The notes under the pieces are model-generated. The model saw only the letters and a list, made by a program, of their open reading frames with translations, searched no databases and was not told the DNA's origin. A DNA stretch of 64,000 bases from Blepharisma japonicum (lineage: Eukaryota > Ciliophora > Heterotrichea > Heterotrichida > Blepharismidae). The stretch's first letter is position 1. Each line of letters opens with the position of its first letter. Positions 32,494-43,747 of this stretch are shown here, one piece after another. A program made the position numbers and the translations under genes. Location of the stretch: positions 744,001-808,000 of the forward strand of contig CATKHK010000005.1 of assembly GCA_949751835.1 (NCBI GenBank), written 5' to 3'.

Positions 32494-35196
32494 TTAAAAA
32501 GCATTATCCCAAGCTTCTGATTCTTGGACAATCACTTTTTTAGCAGGCACTATATTTTCATCTTCTCCTAAAGAGTTCAGCACACTTTCCAAGCTCTTCG
32601 GATTTTTCAAAGCTTTTTCAATTTCCTTATCTAGATCAGGCAAATGAGGAACATAAGGAGTTGGCAATAACTTATTTAATAATCTTTCCCAGTCAACTCT
32701 ACAAAATCATGCATTTCTTTTTAAATTTTCAATGCTCCCTCCTAGCCTCATCGCTGGATTTTTGCTTAAAAGCTGCTCAATCACTGCCCTGACCTCACTT
32801 TTATTATTTAAATACCCAGTAAACTGTATTTTTCTTGCCAAAATTTTTTCATAAATTGCATAAGGCTCGTCTTCATCATTTCCAAAAGGTAAACAGCCAC
32901 AAATAAATTCAAATAGCATTATTCCTAAGCTTCAATAATCTACTGCTATCCCATAGCCTTTTCCTATAATAACTTCAGGTGCCATATAATGAGGAGTCCC
33001 TAGGATTGTATAAGTCCTTCCTGAGACAATTTTTGCTGTGCCAAAATCAATTAGCTTAGGGTACCCTTCGTCGTCAATCATAACATTTTCAGGCTTTAAG
33101 TCACGATAAATGATATCTCGTTCGTGAAGATGCTCTAAAATACAGAGAAGGCAGGACGTGTAGAATAAGGAATCTTCTTCGTTTACAAGGCCAAGTTCTC
33201 GGATAACATCAAATAGGTCTAGACCTCTTACGTATTCAAACAAAAAATACAATCTTTTGTTATCTTTAAAAGTCCTTACTAATTTTAATATAAAATTATG
33301 GTCGATTTCCATAAGAATATTTCTTTCAAGCATCATCATAGACTGTAGTTGATATTCTTCGATTTTTTTTCGTGAAACTGCTTTAAGTGCATATAAAGAT
33401 TCCTTAGCCCTATGGGCGGTCAATATAACATTGCCAAACATACCTCTTCCAAGAACTTTAACTGGAACAAGCTCATCCATCTCAATTTTATCATCTTGCA
33501 AACATATTCGTTTTAATAGCCTATTCCTTAAAGCCTCATCAATTATATTCAAAAAATCGGACTTTCTTAATATCCAGCAAGAAGACTGTCCTATAGATAT
33601 CACAGTTGCTGACCTATTCTTATCAAAAAGTAGAGACCTTTCACCGAAGTAATCCAATTTTTTAATAGCCCTTATCATCTGTCCGTCTTGGTAAACTTCA
33701 ACTTTTCCTGATCTTACTATAAAAAAAGAATCACCTGGGCTGTTTTGTTTGACAATTTCAAAGCCATCACTGTATTCCTGTACAAGTAAAGCGCGGCTTA
33801 GGGCTTGCAATTGATCGTTACTTAATCCTCTTAGAAGCTGAATTTTTTTCATGACTTGTAAGGCTTCATTATTTGCAGTAGCATGCTCATATCTTCCTCC
33901 AATACAAGCTTGGAATTTTTCTTTTGTAATAAATGCACAGTCAGTGAGTGCGTCAGCTAAAATATCATGGTCATAGGTTTCTGTTGACTCATTTGTAATT
34001 TCTTCATCTCCTAGACAATTAAATTTCTCAATAATTGTATCAGAATATTTTAATTTTCCTTTTAATATAATAATAAGCTGTGTGCCTTTAGCCGTGCCTC
34101 TATGAATTACTTGTGTGCCTGCTTGATAAGTATTAATTTCCATTGCAGCAATCAGTGAATTTGCTTGCTCAATAGTCAATTGGCTTAAAGTTTTGCTTTT
34201 TTCAATCGCAATTTTCTGGGAATTTTTATAAATAATTTGATGCAGATGATTTCCAAGAACTTTTATTAATTTTTCTCTACCAATTGCAATACAAGTCACA
34301 TTTTCGTCAGCTGTAATAGTAGCTGTTCTTGCACTTCCATATAATAATGCCTGCTCTCCAAAATATTCTCCTCTTTCCATACGTCTTATCTCTACCCCTT
34401 TTTGTGTGCAAATTACAGAACCTTCTTTTATTATATACAATAAATCCCCAGGATCACCTTCATTTACAATATTTTCTCCACTCGCAAATTTGAAGCTTGA
34501 CAACGCAAAAACTAAGGCTTCTTTTTGTTTAGCAGTTAAGATATGAAATAATGGCACAGTATTAACAAAATTTTTGTTTTCTTCATAATAAGTTGCATTT
34601 ATTTTTTCAAGGGCTTTTCGAAAAGTATGCCGAGTCAAGCCCCATAAGCCAACTTTTGTGGTTGTCTTTACAGTTGCGCTTCGAGGCGAATCATGGAGAA
34701 GAGCAAGCTCTCCAAAACTATCACCTGCGTGAAGTATTTTTACTTGATTTCCATTAATAATTACTTCTAAATCGCCGCTTTCAACTACGAAGAAGTTATT
34801 TCCAGGGTTGTTTTGTTCGAATATTATTTCCCCAGGGTTTAAATCATAATATTTCATATGGGAAACTATGGCTTGGTGAAGATCTTTTCTCAAGCCTTTA
34901 AATACGAAATGCTTTCCTAAGGCTTCCAATATTATTTCTAAGTCTCACTCTGTCTTTGGGCGATCAGAAATTTCTGCACTTGGTGCATCCTGATTCGTTT
35001 CAGCTTGCTCCCTATGAGCAATTCCTACTGGTTTCTTCTTAACAGTTCTTCTAGTATAAGAGTCCTTTAAATCTCCCCACTCAGATGTAGCTTCACTTTC
35101 ATATCCAGACCTTGGCATGTCGCCTCTTTTAGAAATAAGTTTACTTTTAGTATGATTTAGGGGAGCGCTTTGATGAGAACTGAGGCAGCCTCCCAT
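32494..35196 (-). CDS. cGMP-dependent protein kinase (PKG)
   Basis: 900 residues with TGA read as Trp at three or more conserved sites. N-terminus M-G-G-C-L-S-S (myristoylation/palmitoylation). Cyclic-nucleotide-binding domains with phosphate-cassette motifs F-G-E-L-A-L-L (161), F-G-E-Q-A-L-L (279) and F-G-E-R-S-L-L (517); a degenerate domain between them has only L-G-D-E-E near 395. Kinase: G-R-G-M-F-G (583), Lys605, Y-R-D-L-K-P-E-N (697), D-F-G (717), activation loop Thr in T-I-L-G-T-P, then the AGC-type tail M-R-L-G-G. Three working plus one degenerate cNMP site is the layout of apicomplexan and ciliate PKG. Phosphorylates Ser/Thr targets in response to cGMP at the membrane; in heterotrichs cGMP is tied to light and ciliary responses (known biology, not shown here). 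Confidence 0.92.
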
Positions 35197-35291
35197 ATAA
35201 AATTGATAAATGGATTCTAATTTAAATCTGAGAATACGTCATATAAAGAGCGTATCCCCTAATAAATTTGTGCTTGCACTCTATTAGTAAA

Positions 35292-35996
35292 ATGATAAGG
35301 ATTCTAAGTATAATTAATATGAAGATAGTTTCGACAAAAAAAGGCCTGAAAATCAGAAGCGGAATTCTGAGAGAGCAATACATATGGAGTAAAGATCCTT
35401 TTGTGAGAAAAAAAGAAGAAGATCAGTTTCCTGTGCCGATTTCACATTCAGAGCACCAAAGTATATTTTTATCTAATCTTAATCTATCTCCTGATACATC
35501 AATTACAGGGAGAAGTGCATTTATGATTGATGAAGATCCTTATGAAGTAAATAGACCGTTTGTTGGGAAGAGAATTCCAACACCATTTAGATCCCTTACT
35601 AAAGATATTGACATAAAAGTTACCCCAATGCACCCTAATAATGAAATAATCCCTATTAAAACAAGAGCTGAAGATATTGTAATGCCATGCATACCTTGTA
35701 AGTCAAACAAAGAATTACAGTTAATTCGATTACATAATAAGCGTAAATTAGAACAGGAAAATATACATAAAAAATTAAGAGAGAAAGTGAATCAAGAAAT
35801 TCCAACAAAAAAATTTTTGGAAGACGTAACAACATTATTGGAAAAATGCAAATCAGAAAATGCTATTTTTGAGGCAGTTGGAAATGATGATAGATTAAAA
35901 AATATTGCAAAATGGCACTTAAAAGAGTATAAAAAATGCTGGAATATGAAAAAGACATTTTTAAGCAGAAATGGTCATAGTATCATACAAAATTAA
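35292..35996 (+). CDS. Conserved-type protein of unknown function
   Basis: 234 codons from ATG 35292 (a second in-frame ATG at 35319 is equally possible) to TAA. Mixed charge, no membrane segment, a probable helical part L-Q-L-I-R-L-H-N-K-R-K-L-E-Q-E-N-I-H near residue 150 and a C-terminus with W-H-L-K-E-Y-K-K-C-W-N-M. No domain recognised. Divergent from the PKG gene (95-bp spacer) and convergent with the RING gene (14 bp between stops). Confidence 0.65.
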   Translation: MIRILSIINMKIVSTKKGLKIRSGILREQYIWSKDPFVRKKEEDQFPVPISHSEHQSIFLSNLNLSPDTSITGRSAFMIDEDPYEVNRPFVGKRIPTPFRSLTKDIDIKVTPMHPNNEIIPIKTRAEDIVMPCIPCKSNKELQLIRLHNKRKLEQENIHKKLREKVNQEIPTKKFLEDVTTLLEKCKSENAIFEAVGNDDRLKNIAKWHLKEYKKCWNMKKTFLSRNGHSIIQN

Positions 35997-36010
35997 TTTA
36001 ATTATTTTAA

Positions 36011-36556
36011 TTAATTTTTTGTATAAAACCCAGCAATTGCTAATCTATTTGAATAATTAGGTAAAAATTCGTCATATTGATTTTCCCATCCTTCATAGTG
36101 TACATACAAATCTGAGTAGCCCTCCCCACTAACCACAAGCTTAACCACTCCTTTTCTTCATATTCCTTCCTCATCTTTAATATCAATCTTTTCCCCCACT
36201 TTCACATTTTCCATTAATTTTGAATTTTCCATTATTTCAGTCCAAAATTTTTTCCTTGATAAATAGTTAAAAACTGCATTTTTATCTAATAAAGATTCAA
36301 TTACTTCATCTAAAATCAAATTTGGGTAAAATTCAGTTTTTTTGATGTTTTTATTGCAAATTGGACAATTCTATATAAAATTTACGTCATTTTCAAGTAA
36401 ATACTCAGTTATACAGACTTCACAAAAAGTGTGGCCACATTCTACAGTCGTGTTTCTTATAATTGGTTGCTTGCATAAAATACATGTAAAGTTGTAAGAG
36501 GAAAAATAATATTTCAAGGCAAAAACTTCACTCATAAATTCCTTGACTTTCTGCAT
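36011..36556 (-). CDS. RING finger plus Tudor-knot/chromo-barrel protein, one intron
   Basis: Exon 1 from ATG 36556 carries a RING finger: C-I-L-C-K...E-C-G-H-T-F-C-E-V-C; a 15-nt intron gtaaattttatatag (36371-36385) falls just before its last pair N-C-P-I-C, so the C3HC4 finger is complete only after splicing. Exon 2 then has a linker and I-D-I-K-D-E-E-G-I-W-R-K-G-V-V...L-Y-V-H-Y-E-G-W, followed by Y-D-E-F-L, the hallmark of Tudor-knot/chromo-barrel folds (H-Y-x-G-W-x-x-x-Y-D-E). About 176 residues. Likely an E3 ubiquitin ligase with a methyl-lysine or nucleic-acid reader; target unknown. One TGA (Trp) lies in the reader. Confidence 0.8.
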
Positions 36557-36596
36557 GAGGGGGGTTATTGATTATTTAATTTCAATTATACTTAAT

Positions 36597-37247
36597 CTAA
36601 TGACAGCAGCCTTTTCTCTTTTTTGGGGTTTCAGTGATTAAGCTTTTCCCTTTTAGAGTTCTGTCAACAGGGTCTCGTGAGTGTAAACTTTCTGCGAGGC
36701 TCATTTTTACGATAATCATTTTACTCACAGCTTCAAAAAGTTCATTAACTCCTTCTCCACTTTTGGCAGAAGCTTCCAAAAATTCGCATTTGGAGCTTTC
36801 AGCATATTTTCTAGCTTCATCATAAGTAACTTCTCGCTCTTCAGCTCTGTCTATTTTATTTCCTACTAAAAGTACATTTTCTATGCTTTCTATTGAATTA
36901 TTTTCTCTATAGTCGTTGATTCATATTTTTACATTATCAAAGCTTTCCCGATTGCATATATCATAAACAGCCACACAGCCATTTGAAGACCTAAAGTAGC
37001 AGTTTGTAATAGGCTTGAACCTTTCTTGTCCAGCAGTATCCCAGACTTGAAGCTTTACTTTTTTATCGTCAATTATCAAACTTTTGATTTTAAAATCCAC
37101 CCCAATAGTACAATTATAAGCTGTTTCAAATTCTTCGTCAACATACTTGGAGAGAAGAGAGCTTTTACCAACTGCAGCGTCCCCAATTAGAACCACTTTG
37201 ACTATATAATCAAAATCCCTAAAACTCTTTCTGGCTTGGTTTTCCAT
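36597..37247 (-). CDS. Rab-family small GTPase
   Basis: 216 residues with one TGA (Trp). G1 G-D-A-A-V-G-K-S, switch I with T-I-G-V-D-F, G3 W-D-T-A-G-Q-E-R-F, G4 N-K-I-D, G5 S-A-K, all intact. The F1-F4-type Rab motifs (I-G-V-D-F, K-L-Q-V-W-D-T-A-G, Y-F-R-S-S-N-G) fit Rab rather than Ras or Rho. The C-terminus K-G-C-C-H carries a double cysteine for geranylgeranylation, with one residue after it. Role: vesicle traffic at an internal membrane; which step cannot be told from sequence alone. Confidence 0.92.
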
Positions 37248-37421
37248 GAGTTAGATTATAGCATTATCCATTTTAAGTAAATATAAGATATATCTTAGGT
37301 GTTTTTAAGGATTTTCTGATAAATATACAGCACAAATAAGCATGAGAATATATAAATTAATTAGAAAAATTGCTATAGGAACAATTTTTTATATAAAATA
37401 AAAATATTATTTTGAAGGTTT

Positions 37422-37943
37422 TTATGAAACTTGCCAATTATCATTTTTTGTCATTTGATCTTCTATAATACCTTCATTCATCAGAAAATGATTTGGCCCA
37501 TGCTCCCATTTCAAGTTATTGCCTTTTTGGCATATATATTTGTATTCTAAGGTTCCCACCTTATCTTTTTCAATTGGAAGAGTCCCTTTCCATATATTAC
37601 CTTCACTCCATTCTAATTTAAAGGCTTTCTGCGGATTTCAATTGCCAATTTTTTCGTGATTCCCACATACCCAAATTGATTCCCCAAAGGAAGTTTTGTA
37701 ATTTATATTAAAATAAACGTCACATGCATGTTTTTCATTAAAATCTGTGTCCTTAGCTGGTGGCTTACCAACTCCAGTATGGTGTTCTTGCATTGGAATA
37801 TGCGTTATTTCGGCTTCTTTTCTTTCTTCGTGAGTTTCTTCATGTGACTCTTTATGACTCTCCTCGTGGGATTCTTGGTGACTTTGTTGGCTTTGTTTGG
37901 TTGTTTTCTTTCCTGATGTCTTATCTGATTCTGATGGCTCCAT
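37422..37943 (-). CDS. Starch-binding (CBM20) domain protein
   Basis: 173 residues, two TGA-free halves joined by one TGA (Trp). Residues 1-60: a low-complexity stretch of S-H-x-E-S-H-E-E-S-H-type repeats. Residues 72-165: CBM20 with V-C-G-N-H-E-K-I-G-N-W-N, A-F-K-L-E-W, W-K-G-T-L-P, L-E-Y-K-Y-I and W-E-H-G-P-N; the aromatic residues that stack on starch are present. No catalytic domain, so it should be a glucan-binding adaptor, for example tethering another protein to storage polysaccharide. No signal peptide. Confidence 0.85.
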
Positions 37944-38722
37944 TATAAATGAATATATTTTTTAATTTAATCCATTAAAATGATCAAAAGTTAGTATATC
38001 TCAGAATTATTACGATTTGAAACTTAATATATTTAAACGCTTTTTTATTAAAAAATTTTCAGTTTTAGAGTCCTAAAATAGAAGAATTCTTGGTTGTTTT
38101 GATAAAAAATTATTAAGGTCAAAGATATTTTGATAAGGGGAAAATTTCAAATTTTGGGTTAAAATATTTACTCAAATTAGTGATAGTTCAAAAAATTATC
38201 CACATTTAAATCAAGATAGATTTAAATTCAAACAGGAAAGTTATTTATTAAAAAATACACTTGATTTTTATTACTTATTCAAAATCAAGCTAATCCAAAA
38301 TAACCAGCAAGTTTTTTAATTGGAAATTTAATTTAGGAAGCGATTTTTTAAAAGATTTTTGAGCTAATTTATTTCTGATAATTTTTTTATTAGAGTTCTA
38401 TTACATCTTAGTTATATTAATATTAATAATTTTCATATCCTGATCAGGTTTGGTATCTCCATCTATCAAATGTGAGCTTGACCAATTCATCAATATAGGT
38501 CTCCCTACTCAAAACCCCACCCAAAATTTCTTTTCACGACAAAATCATACTAAAAAACATTTTCTTAATTTTAGTGTTCCCTCTTATTCCAACCACAATC
38601 CTTATTTTCTTAATTCTTAATTTCCGACCAGCCCGAAGTCTTCAAATCTTCACATTAATTACTGTAAATGCTGAAAAAATGAATGGCATCGTCATTGAGC
38701 ATAAAATCAATAATTAATATTG
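37944..38722. other. AT-rich spacer
   Basis: About 780 bp between divergent genes. The part at about 38440-38700 is less AT-rich but offers only very short frames on either strand. Nothing recognised; it must hold the promoters of the CBM20 and CDPK genes. Confidence 0.55.
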
Positions 38723-40261
38723 ATGGGCTGTTGTACATCAAAGAAGCCAGATAAAAATTCCAATTCATCCGAAATCATTATCACGACTAACAAAAACATA
38801 GAAAAAATTGTATTTTCCGCTAAAACCCCTAACACTAGATCAGTTACCGTTCATGAAGTCTCTAAAATTAGAAGATCTTCCCATGTAGCACATAAAAATG
38901 GTCCAATCGAAGAGTTCTTCAACGTTTTAGAAAAAATTGGGTCTGGAGGGTATGGAAACGTTTTTAAAGGGACTGATAAGCAGACAGGTTTTTTTAGAGC
39001 TTTAAAATGCATCAAAAAAAACAAACTTAAAAACACAAACTTAATGAGCGAAGTGGAACATTTACAAGAACTCGTAATCATAATTCAGGATCATCCAAAT
39101 ATCTTAAGAGTTTTGGAGGTGATTGAAGATTCGGAGAATTTTTGAATTGTTACAGAGCTCTGTAAAGGACCTAACCTGTTTGAAAAAATCTCGAAATTTG
39201 AAATATTCAGTGAAAATCAAGCTGCGGTGTACATGTATGACATTTTGTCAGCACTAAGTCATTGTCATAAGGCAGGGATAATCCACCGTGACATTAAGCC
39301 AGAAAATTTGCTTTTCGAGACTAGCGATGAAAATTCAGTCCTAAAAATCATTGATTTCGGGACATCACGTAAAATAACTGAAGATATAAAATGTACAGAA
39401 CTTATAGGGACTGTAATTTTAAATTAGCCATATTATGTTGCCCCAGAAGTGCTTGAAGGCGCCTATGATGAAAAGTGCGACTTGTGGAGCTGTGGGGTTA
39501 TTTTGTATATAATGCTGTCTGGATACCCTCCTTTCAATGGGTTGAACACTGGGAAAATTTTTAAAAAAATTAAGCATGCTTTATACACGTTTTCTAGTGA
39601 AGAATGGCAAGGGATTTCTGAAGATGCCAAAGATCTAATTTCTAAGCTTCTCCAAAAAGACCCAAATCAGAGACTCAGCGCAGAAGAAGCGCTGATGCAT
39701 AAGTGAATTAAAAAAAGGTCTGACCTTAAAAATTTCTGTGTAAATTCCAGCACCATAAGCCATTTAAGGCATTTTAACTCATCTTGCAAGCTAAAAGTGT
39801 CAGCGTTAAGTTATATAGCAAATCATTTGAGCACATTAGAAGAAATTACAGAAATAAGGGAATTGTTTTTGAAGCTCGATCTAAATGGAGATGGAAAACT
39901 TAGCAGAGAAGAACTTAAAAAAGGCTGCAAAGTCCTTGGAGTAAATAAAGCAGCTGAAATTGAAGACATTATGGAAAGATGTGATGCAGATGGAAATGGA
40001 TATATTGATTATACGGAGTTTATTATTTCTACAATGGATTGGGAAAATAAATTATCAATGGATAAGCTTAGGGAAACTTTTAGAGCTTATGATACTGATG
40101 GGAGCGGAGCAATCAGTATTGAAAATTTAAAAAATTTTTTTGCAAATGACTTAAGTTTGAATCCTGAAGATTTTGATGAAATGCTGAGGGAGGGAGATAT
40201 CAATGGGGATGGAATCATAGATATTGAGGAGTTTATGCAGGTTATGAACTTCACGACTTAA
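38723..40261 (+). CDS. Calcium-dependent protein kinase (CDPK)
   Basis: 507 residues after removal of one 15-nt intron gtaattttaaattag (39413-39427), which splits L-I-G-T / P-Y-Y-V-A-P-E-V. Start chosen at ATG 38723: M-G-C-C-T-S, a myristoylation/palmitoylation signal typical of CDPKs. Kinase domain about 65-330 with [20 protein letters not shown] and D-F-G; two TGA Trp codons. Junction helix, then four EF-hands with full loops D-L-N-G-D-G-K-L, D-A-D-G-N-G-Y-I, D-T-D-G-S-G-A-I and D-I-N-G-D-G-I-I. Calcium binding to the EF-hands frees the kinase; membrane-bound Ser/Thr kinase in calcium signalling. Confidence 0.95.
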
Positions 40262-40575
40262 GTCAGTGTATTGAATATATATACTAATCAATTTCTAATA
40301 TAATAATAAAATACAATTGGATAATAAATATGGTTTTATAAGGAATTTTTAATGGGTAGAGTATTTAAGGGGAAAAAATTAGCAAATAGTATCATTTTTG
40401 CATCAATGCCGTTTTGCCTATCATGGCACTTATCGAATTCACTAATAAATAAATAGATTAAATAAAGAGAGTTGTCTTAGTTTAAATAAAGAAAATTATG
40501 TATTTTAAAAAACTCATATTCAAATCAAAATAGATTAATTCACATCATTATTGATAATCATTAATATCTAATTCC
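40262..40575. other. AT-rich spacer
   Basis: 314 bp between convergent genes; nothing recognised. Confidence 0.6.
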
Positions 40576-41652
40576 TTAACTTAAATAAAAAGCTAAAGAC
40601 GCTAAAGCTAAATAAACTGCACTATCGTCTTCTTCGTATCCTGGGTCAAACAATCCAATACCTTTTGCACAATTATCAATAACTCCTGATTGATAAAGAG
40701 CCCAGTAATTGAATTGTTGATTCATAAGAACCCAATGGTTGTATTGATCATCCGAAATAGACCCACAAGCCCACAAGGTTTCTATATCTCCAACATGAGT
40801 TCTATCTTCTGCACATTTGCTATCAGAATATTGCATATCTTCATAAAGGCTTCCTATATGTTCATAAGCCAAAGACATGTATGAAGCACAATACCCAATT
40901 GAGGTGTTAGTTCCAGAACATAAGCAAGGCTCAGAAGCAATGACATCATCATAAACTAAACTTTTATAGGTGCAAGTATGGCCAATTCTGCATTGATAAG
41001 GAGGAGCTATAAGTCTTCCATTTGCATAGACTTTAATAGCATCGCAGTATCCGTTAGTTAAGTAATTGCTGATACAAAATTTTGCATCATCAGCTTGATC
41101 ACTATAATAGATGCTGAAAAGCTTGGTACATATTTTTTTGTTGCAGCCTAGGCCAGTGTCGCATTCATAATCTTTTGTGCATGCTGAGCCTTCAGGTAAG
41201 GTAGTTTTACAGTATCCATTGATAGTGCTAGTTAAATTATAGCAATATGAGCCAGCTTTACAAACACTGTGTGACCCGCAATAGCTATTATAGTCAGCTG
41301 GGCCACAAATTCCATCAGTACAGATGCCGGTCACACAGTTCCAATCCTGGCAGCATTGATCACCTGGGTCTTGAGTTTTTGTATAGGTGCTGTCGTTGCA
41401 TAAGTCTACATAAGTTTTAAAGCTGTAGTTTACACAAGTCGAGTTTTTCCAGGTGGTTGAATAGGCAGAGAGCTGAGAATAGCCAGAGCACTGATAGCCA
41501 GCTAGACATGGGCTTACGTTAACCTCATTTGAAAGAATTTGGATACAGTAGTTAGGATTAGTGTCAACACATTGCGTTTTTAGACAGCCATCAGAGTTGA
41601 GGGAGTAGGAAAATAGAGGAAAGGTTAGAAGGAGGAGTAGCGGATAGACCAT
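40576..41652 (-). CDS. Secreted cysteine-rich surface protein, likely GPI-anchored
   Basis: 358 residues with a clear signal peptide (M-V-Y-P-L-L-L-L-L-T-F-P-L-F-S-Y-S), about 30 cysteines in groups (for example C-C-Q-D-W-N-C...C-T-D-G-I-C-G and C-Y-E-C/ Y-E-C-D-T-G-L-G-C), several N-x-S/T sites, and a short hydrophobic C-terminal tail A-V-Y-L-A-L-A-S-L-A-F-Y-L-S preceded by an acidic stretch, which fits a GPI signal. Resembles the dickkopf-like cysteine-rich surface proteins common in ciliates. No enzyme motif. Function unknown. Confidence 0.75.
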   Translation of the reverse strand: MVYPLLLLLTFPLFSYSLNSDGCLKTQCVDTNPNYCIQILSNEVNVSPCLAGYQCSGYSQLSAYSTTWKNSTCVNYSFKTYVDLCNDSTYTKTQDPGDQCCQDWNCVTGICTDGICGPADYNSYCGSHSVCKAGSYCYNLTSTINGYCKTTLPEGSACTKDYECDTGLGCNKKICTKLFSIYYSDQADDAKFCISNYLTNGYCDAIKVYANGRLIAPPYQCRIGHTCTYKSLVYDDVIASEPCLCSGTNTSIGYCASYMSLAYEHIGSLYEDMQYSDSKCAEDRTHVGDIETLWACGSISDDQYNHWVLMNQQFNYWALYQSGVIDNCAKGIGLFDPGYEEDDSAVYLALASLAFYLS

Positions 41653-42301
41653 TTATTGATTTATAACTGAGGTTTAGGTTTAAAGTTTGAAGCTAAGAAA
41701 AATTCTTAAATTCAGATTGAATAATAATTAAAGAAACTATCTTTGAGAAGGTTGACTGGCTACGATAAATGATTAAAGATGACATCCATTTAAATTTCAG
41801 TTTATTAAATCTTGATGCTTTTTATTTTATTGAGTGAATTTATGCATAAGCAATATTTAATTTTTCCACTGATAATTTTATTATCAAAATTGATCAAGCA
41901 CAAAGCTGTCTTTCATAATAATTGATAATCTAATCATCTTGAATATATTAATCTGCAATTTAATAAGATTTAAAGAACTTTGAGATGATATTTTATTTAA
42001 TGCCAAATTATCCTTCTTTTGCATTTAAATCAATTTTTGATTATTAAACTGATTTACTCTAAATAAAATGGATTTTTTCTCATACGCATATTGCTTATAT
42101 AAAATCCAACTATTATGAAGAAATTCTAAAGTAAAATCCACAGTAATTATTAATAAAAATGATTAATTTTCAAAATAGCAAATAATTCAAGAAAAATTAC
42201 AAATAAATTTTTTATAGCATACGCCTTATAAATAATAATTGTTTCAATTATTTAGATATTTCTCTTCTATATCATGATTTCCCAAGCTAATGTAATTTTA
42301 A
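41653..42301. other. AT-rich spacer
   Basis: About 650 bp between divergent genes, the promoter region of the surface protein and glutamate-receptor-like genes. Nothing recognised. Confidence 0.6.
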
Positions 42302-43705
42302 ATGTCATTTTTTCTGCTATTATTTTTCGAACAAGTTTTCTCATTCAATATCGGCTTCTACAACTTACTCCCCTACTCTCACACTACAGAAGAATCTATT
42401 GCCCTCGATATTTGACAAAAAATATCTACGCAGCTAGGTATTTCATATACCATTATTAGCTTAGCAAACGAAACCCAAGGAATTGACTGCGTGAACTCAG
42501 GGTCTTGTGATGCCTGCATTACAGGAATTGATAGCCAACTTACTTTAAGCTATCCTTTATTTTATGTAAAATTCATCTAGGACCGCGGCTTATTAGTAAC
42601 AGTAGATAAGAGACCAGGATATGTCAGTAAATTTTTGTGACAATTTTTGATTTTAATCGTATCGATATGGCTACCTCTACTAATTATCGTCTCCCATATA
42701 ATTTATTTTGTGGAAACTCGATTTTTATACCCAAATAATTACCCTTTAGCTATTTTAAACGCAATATGACTAATGGTCACTTTTTCAACTATTAAAAAAC
42801 CTTATGCAAAAATATGAGCCTTGATCTCAGGAATTTTTTTGCTCTTTGTAATGATGCTTATTATCGCTGACTTGTCGTCTTCAATAGCAAATGCTAATCT
42901 CTATGGGTCAATTTCAACAGAAAGTATCATGGATATGGACCTATGTGCACAATATTGAACAAATTTTAACACAGATGCAAACTATGATACATTAAAAAAT
43001 TGTTTAAATGACTTAAAAGATGGCGATTATGATGGGGTGTTAGCAGGAAGACTTGAATTAAGCTATTTTGTAAAGCAGCATGATTCATGAAATGATGACA
43101 GCAGCCTAATTTTGCACGACACTATTAGTAATGAAATATTTTTCCATTTAGGATTTTCTTCAAAAAATACAGAGCTTTTGACGGAAATAAATAAAATTTT
43201 GCAAAACTTGTGAACAAATAAAGTCATTTTTCAGATCACACAGAAATATTATGAAAATTTAAGCATTAACTATAGAGAAAAATATACAGTAATCTTTAGG
43301 ATTGCGCCTCTGGTGCTGGCGGGGCTGACGATTATTATAGTGTTTATAGGGGCTTTACTTGTGATTGGTTTAGTAAAAGTTATAAAAAGTAGAAAAGAAG
43401 TAAGTCATAAAGAAATTGAGGATGGAGCCAATAGCTCAAGAGCCTTACTTTCTGCAAGGGACCATGGAAATACGCTTTCCCTTGAACGATCAAACCTGAG
43501 AGCCCAGCAAGGGGCTGGAAGACCTGAAGGGGAATGAGTAAACAAAGCTGTCAACATCGAAGATGAAAATGCTCACAAAATCAAAAATATCCAAGACTAC
43601 GAAAATGAGCTTTCCGCTGTACCCCCAGCCAGACCTTCCCTAGTAGCAAGTGACAGTTTAGCTTCTTTATTCAAACCTGAGAAATCTAAGACAAATAAAG
43701 ATTAA
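42302..43705 (+). CDS. Ionotropic glutamate-receptor-like channel, one intron
   Basis: 462 residues when the intron gtaaaattcatctag (42566-42580) is removed and TGA is Trp (six or more sites). Signal peptide M-S-F-F-L-L-L-F-F; first ligand lobe (E-S-I-A-L-D-I-W-Q-K-I-S-T-Q-L-G-I-S-Y, then Y-P-L-F-Y-D-R-G-L-L-V); helix F-L-W-Q-F-L-I-L-I-V-S-I-W-L-P-L-L; a re-entrant pore-like stretch with L-N-A-I-W-L-M-V-T-F-S; a second helix ending D-L-S-S-S-I-A-N-A-N-L, where animal receptors have S-Y-T-A-N-L-A; second lobe; a last helix L-V-L-A-G-L-T-I-I-I-V-F-I-G-A-L-L; polar tail of about 110 residues. No amino-terminal domain. A ligand-gated cation channel is likely; ligand and selectivity unknown. Confidence 0.82.
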
Positions 43706-43747
43706 ATATTTTCATATAAAAATACATTTATATTTCCATTATAAAAT

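Noticed and set aside
38440-38700. Short gene in the spacer before the CDPK gene
   Set aside because: Longest frames with UGA as Trp are under 30 codons and no intron joins them convincingly.
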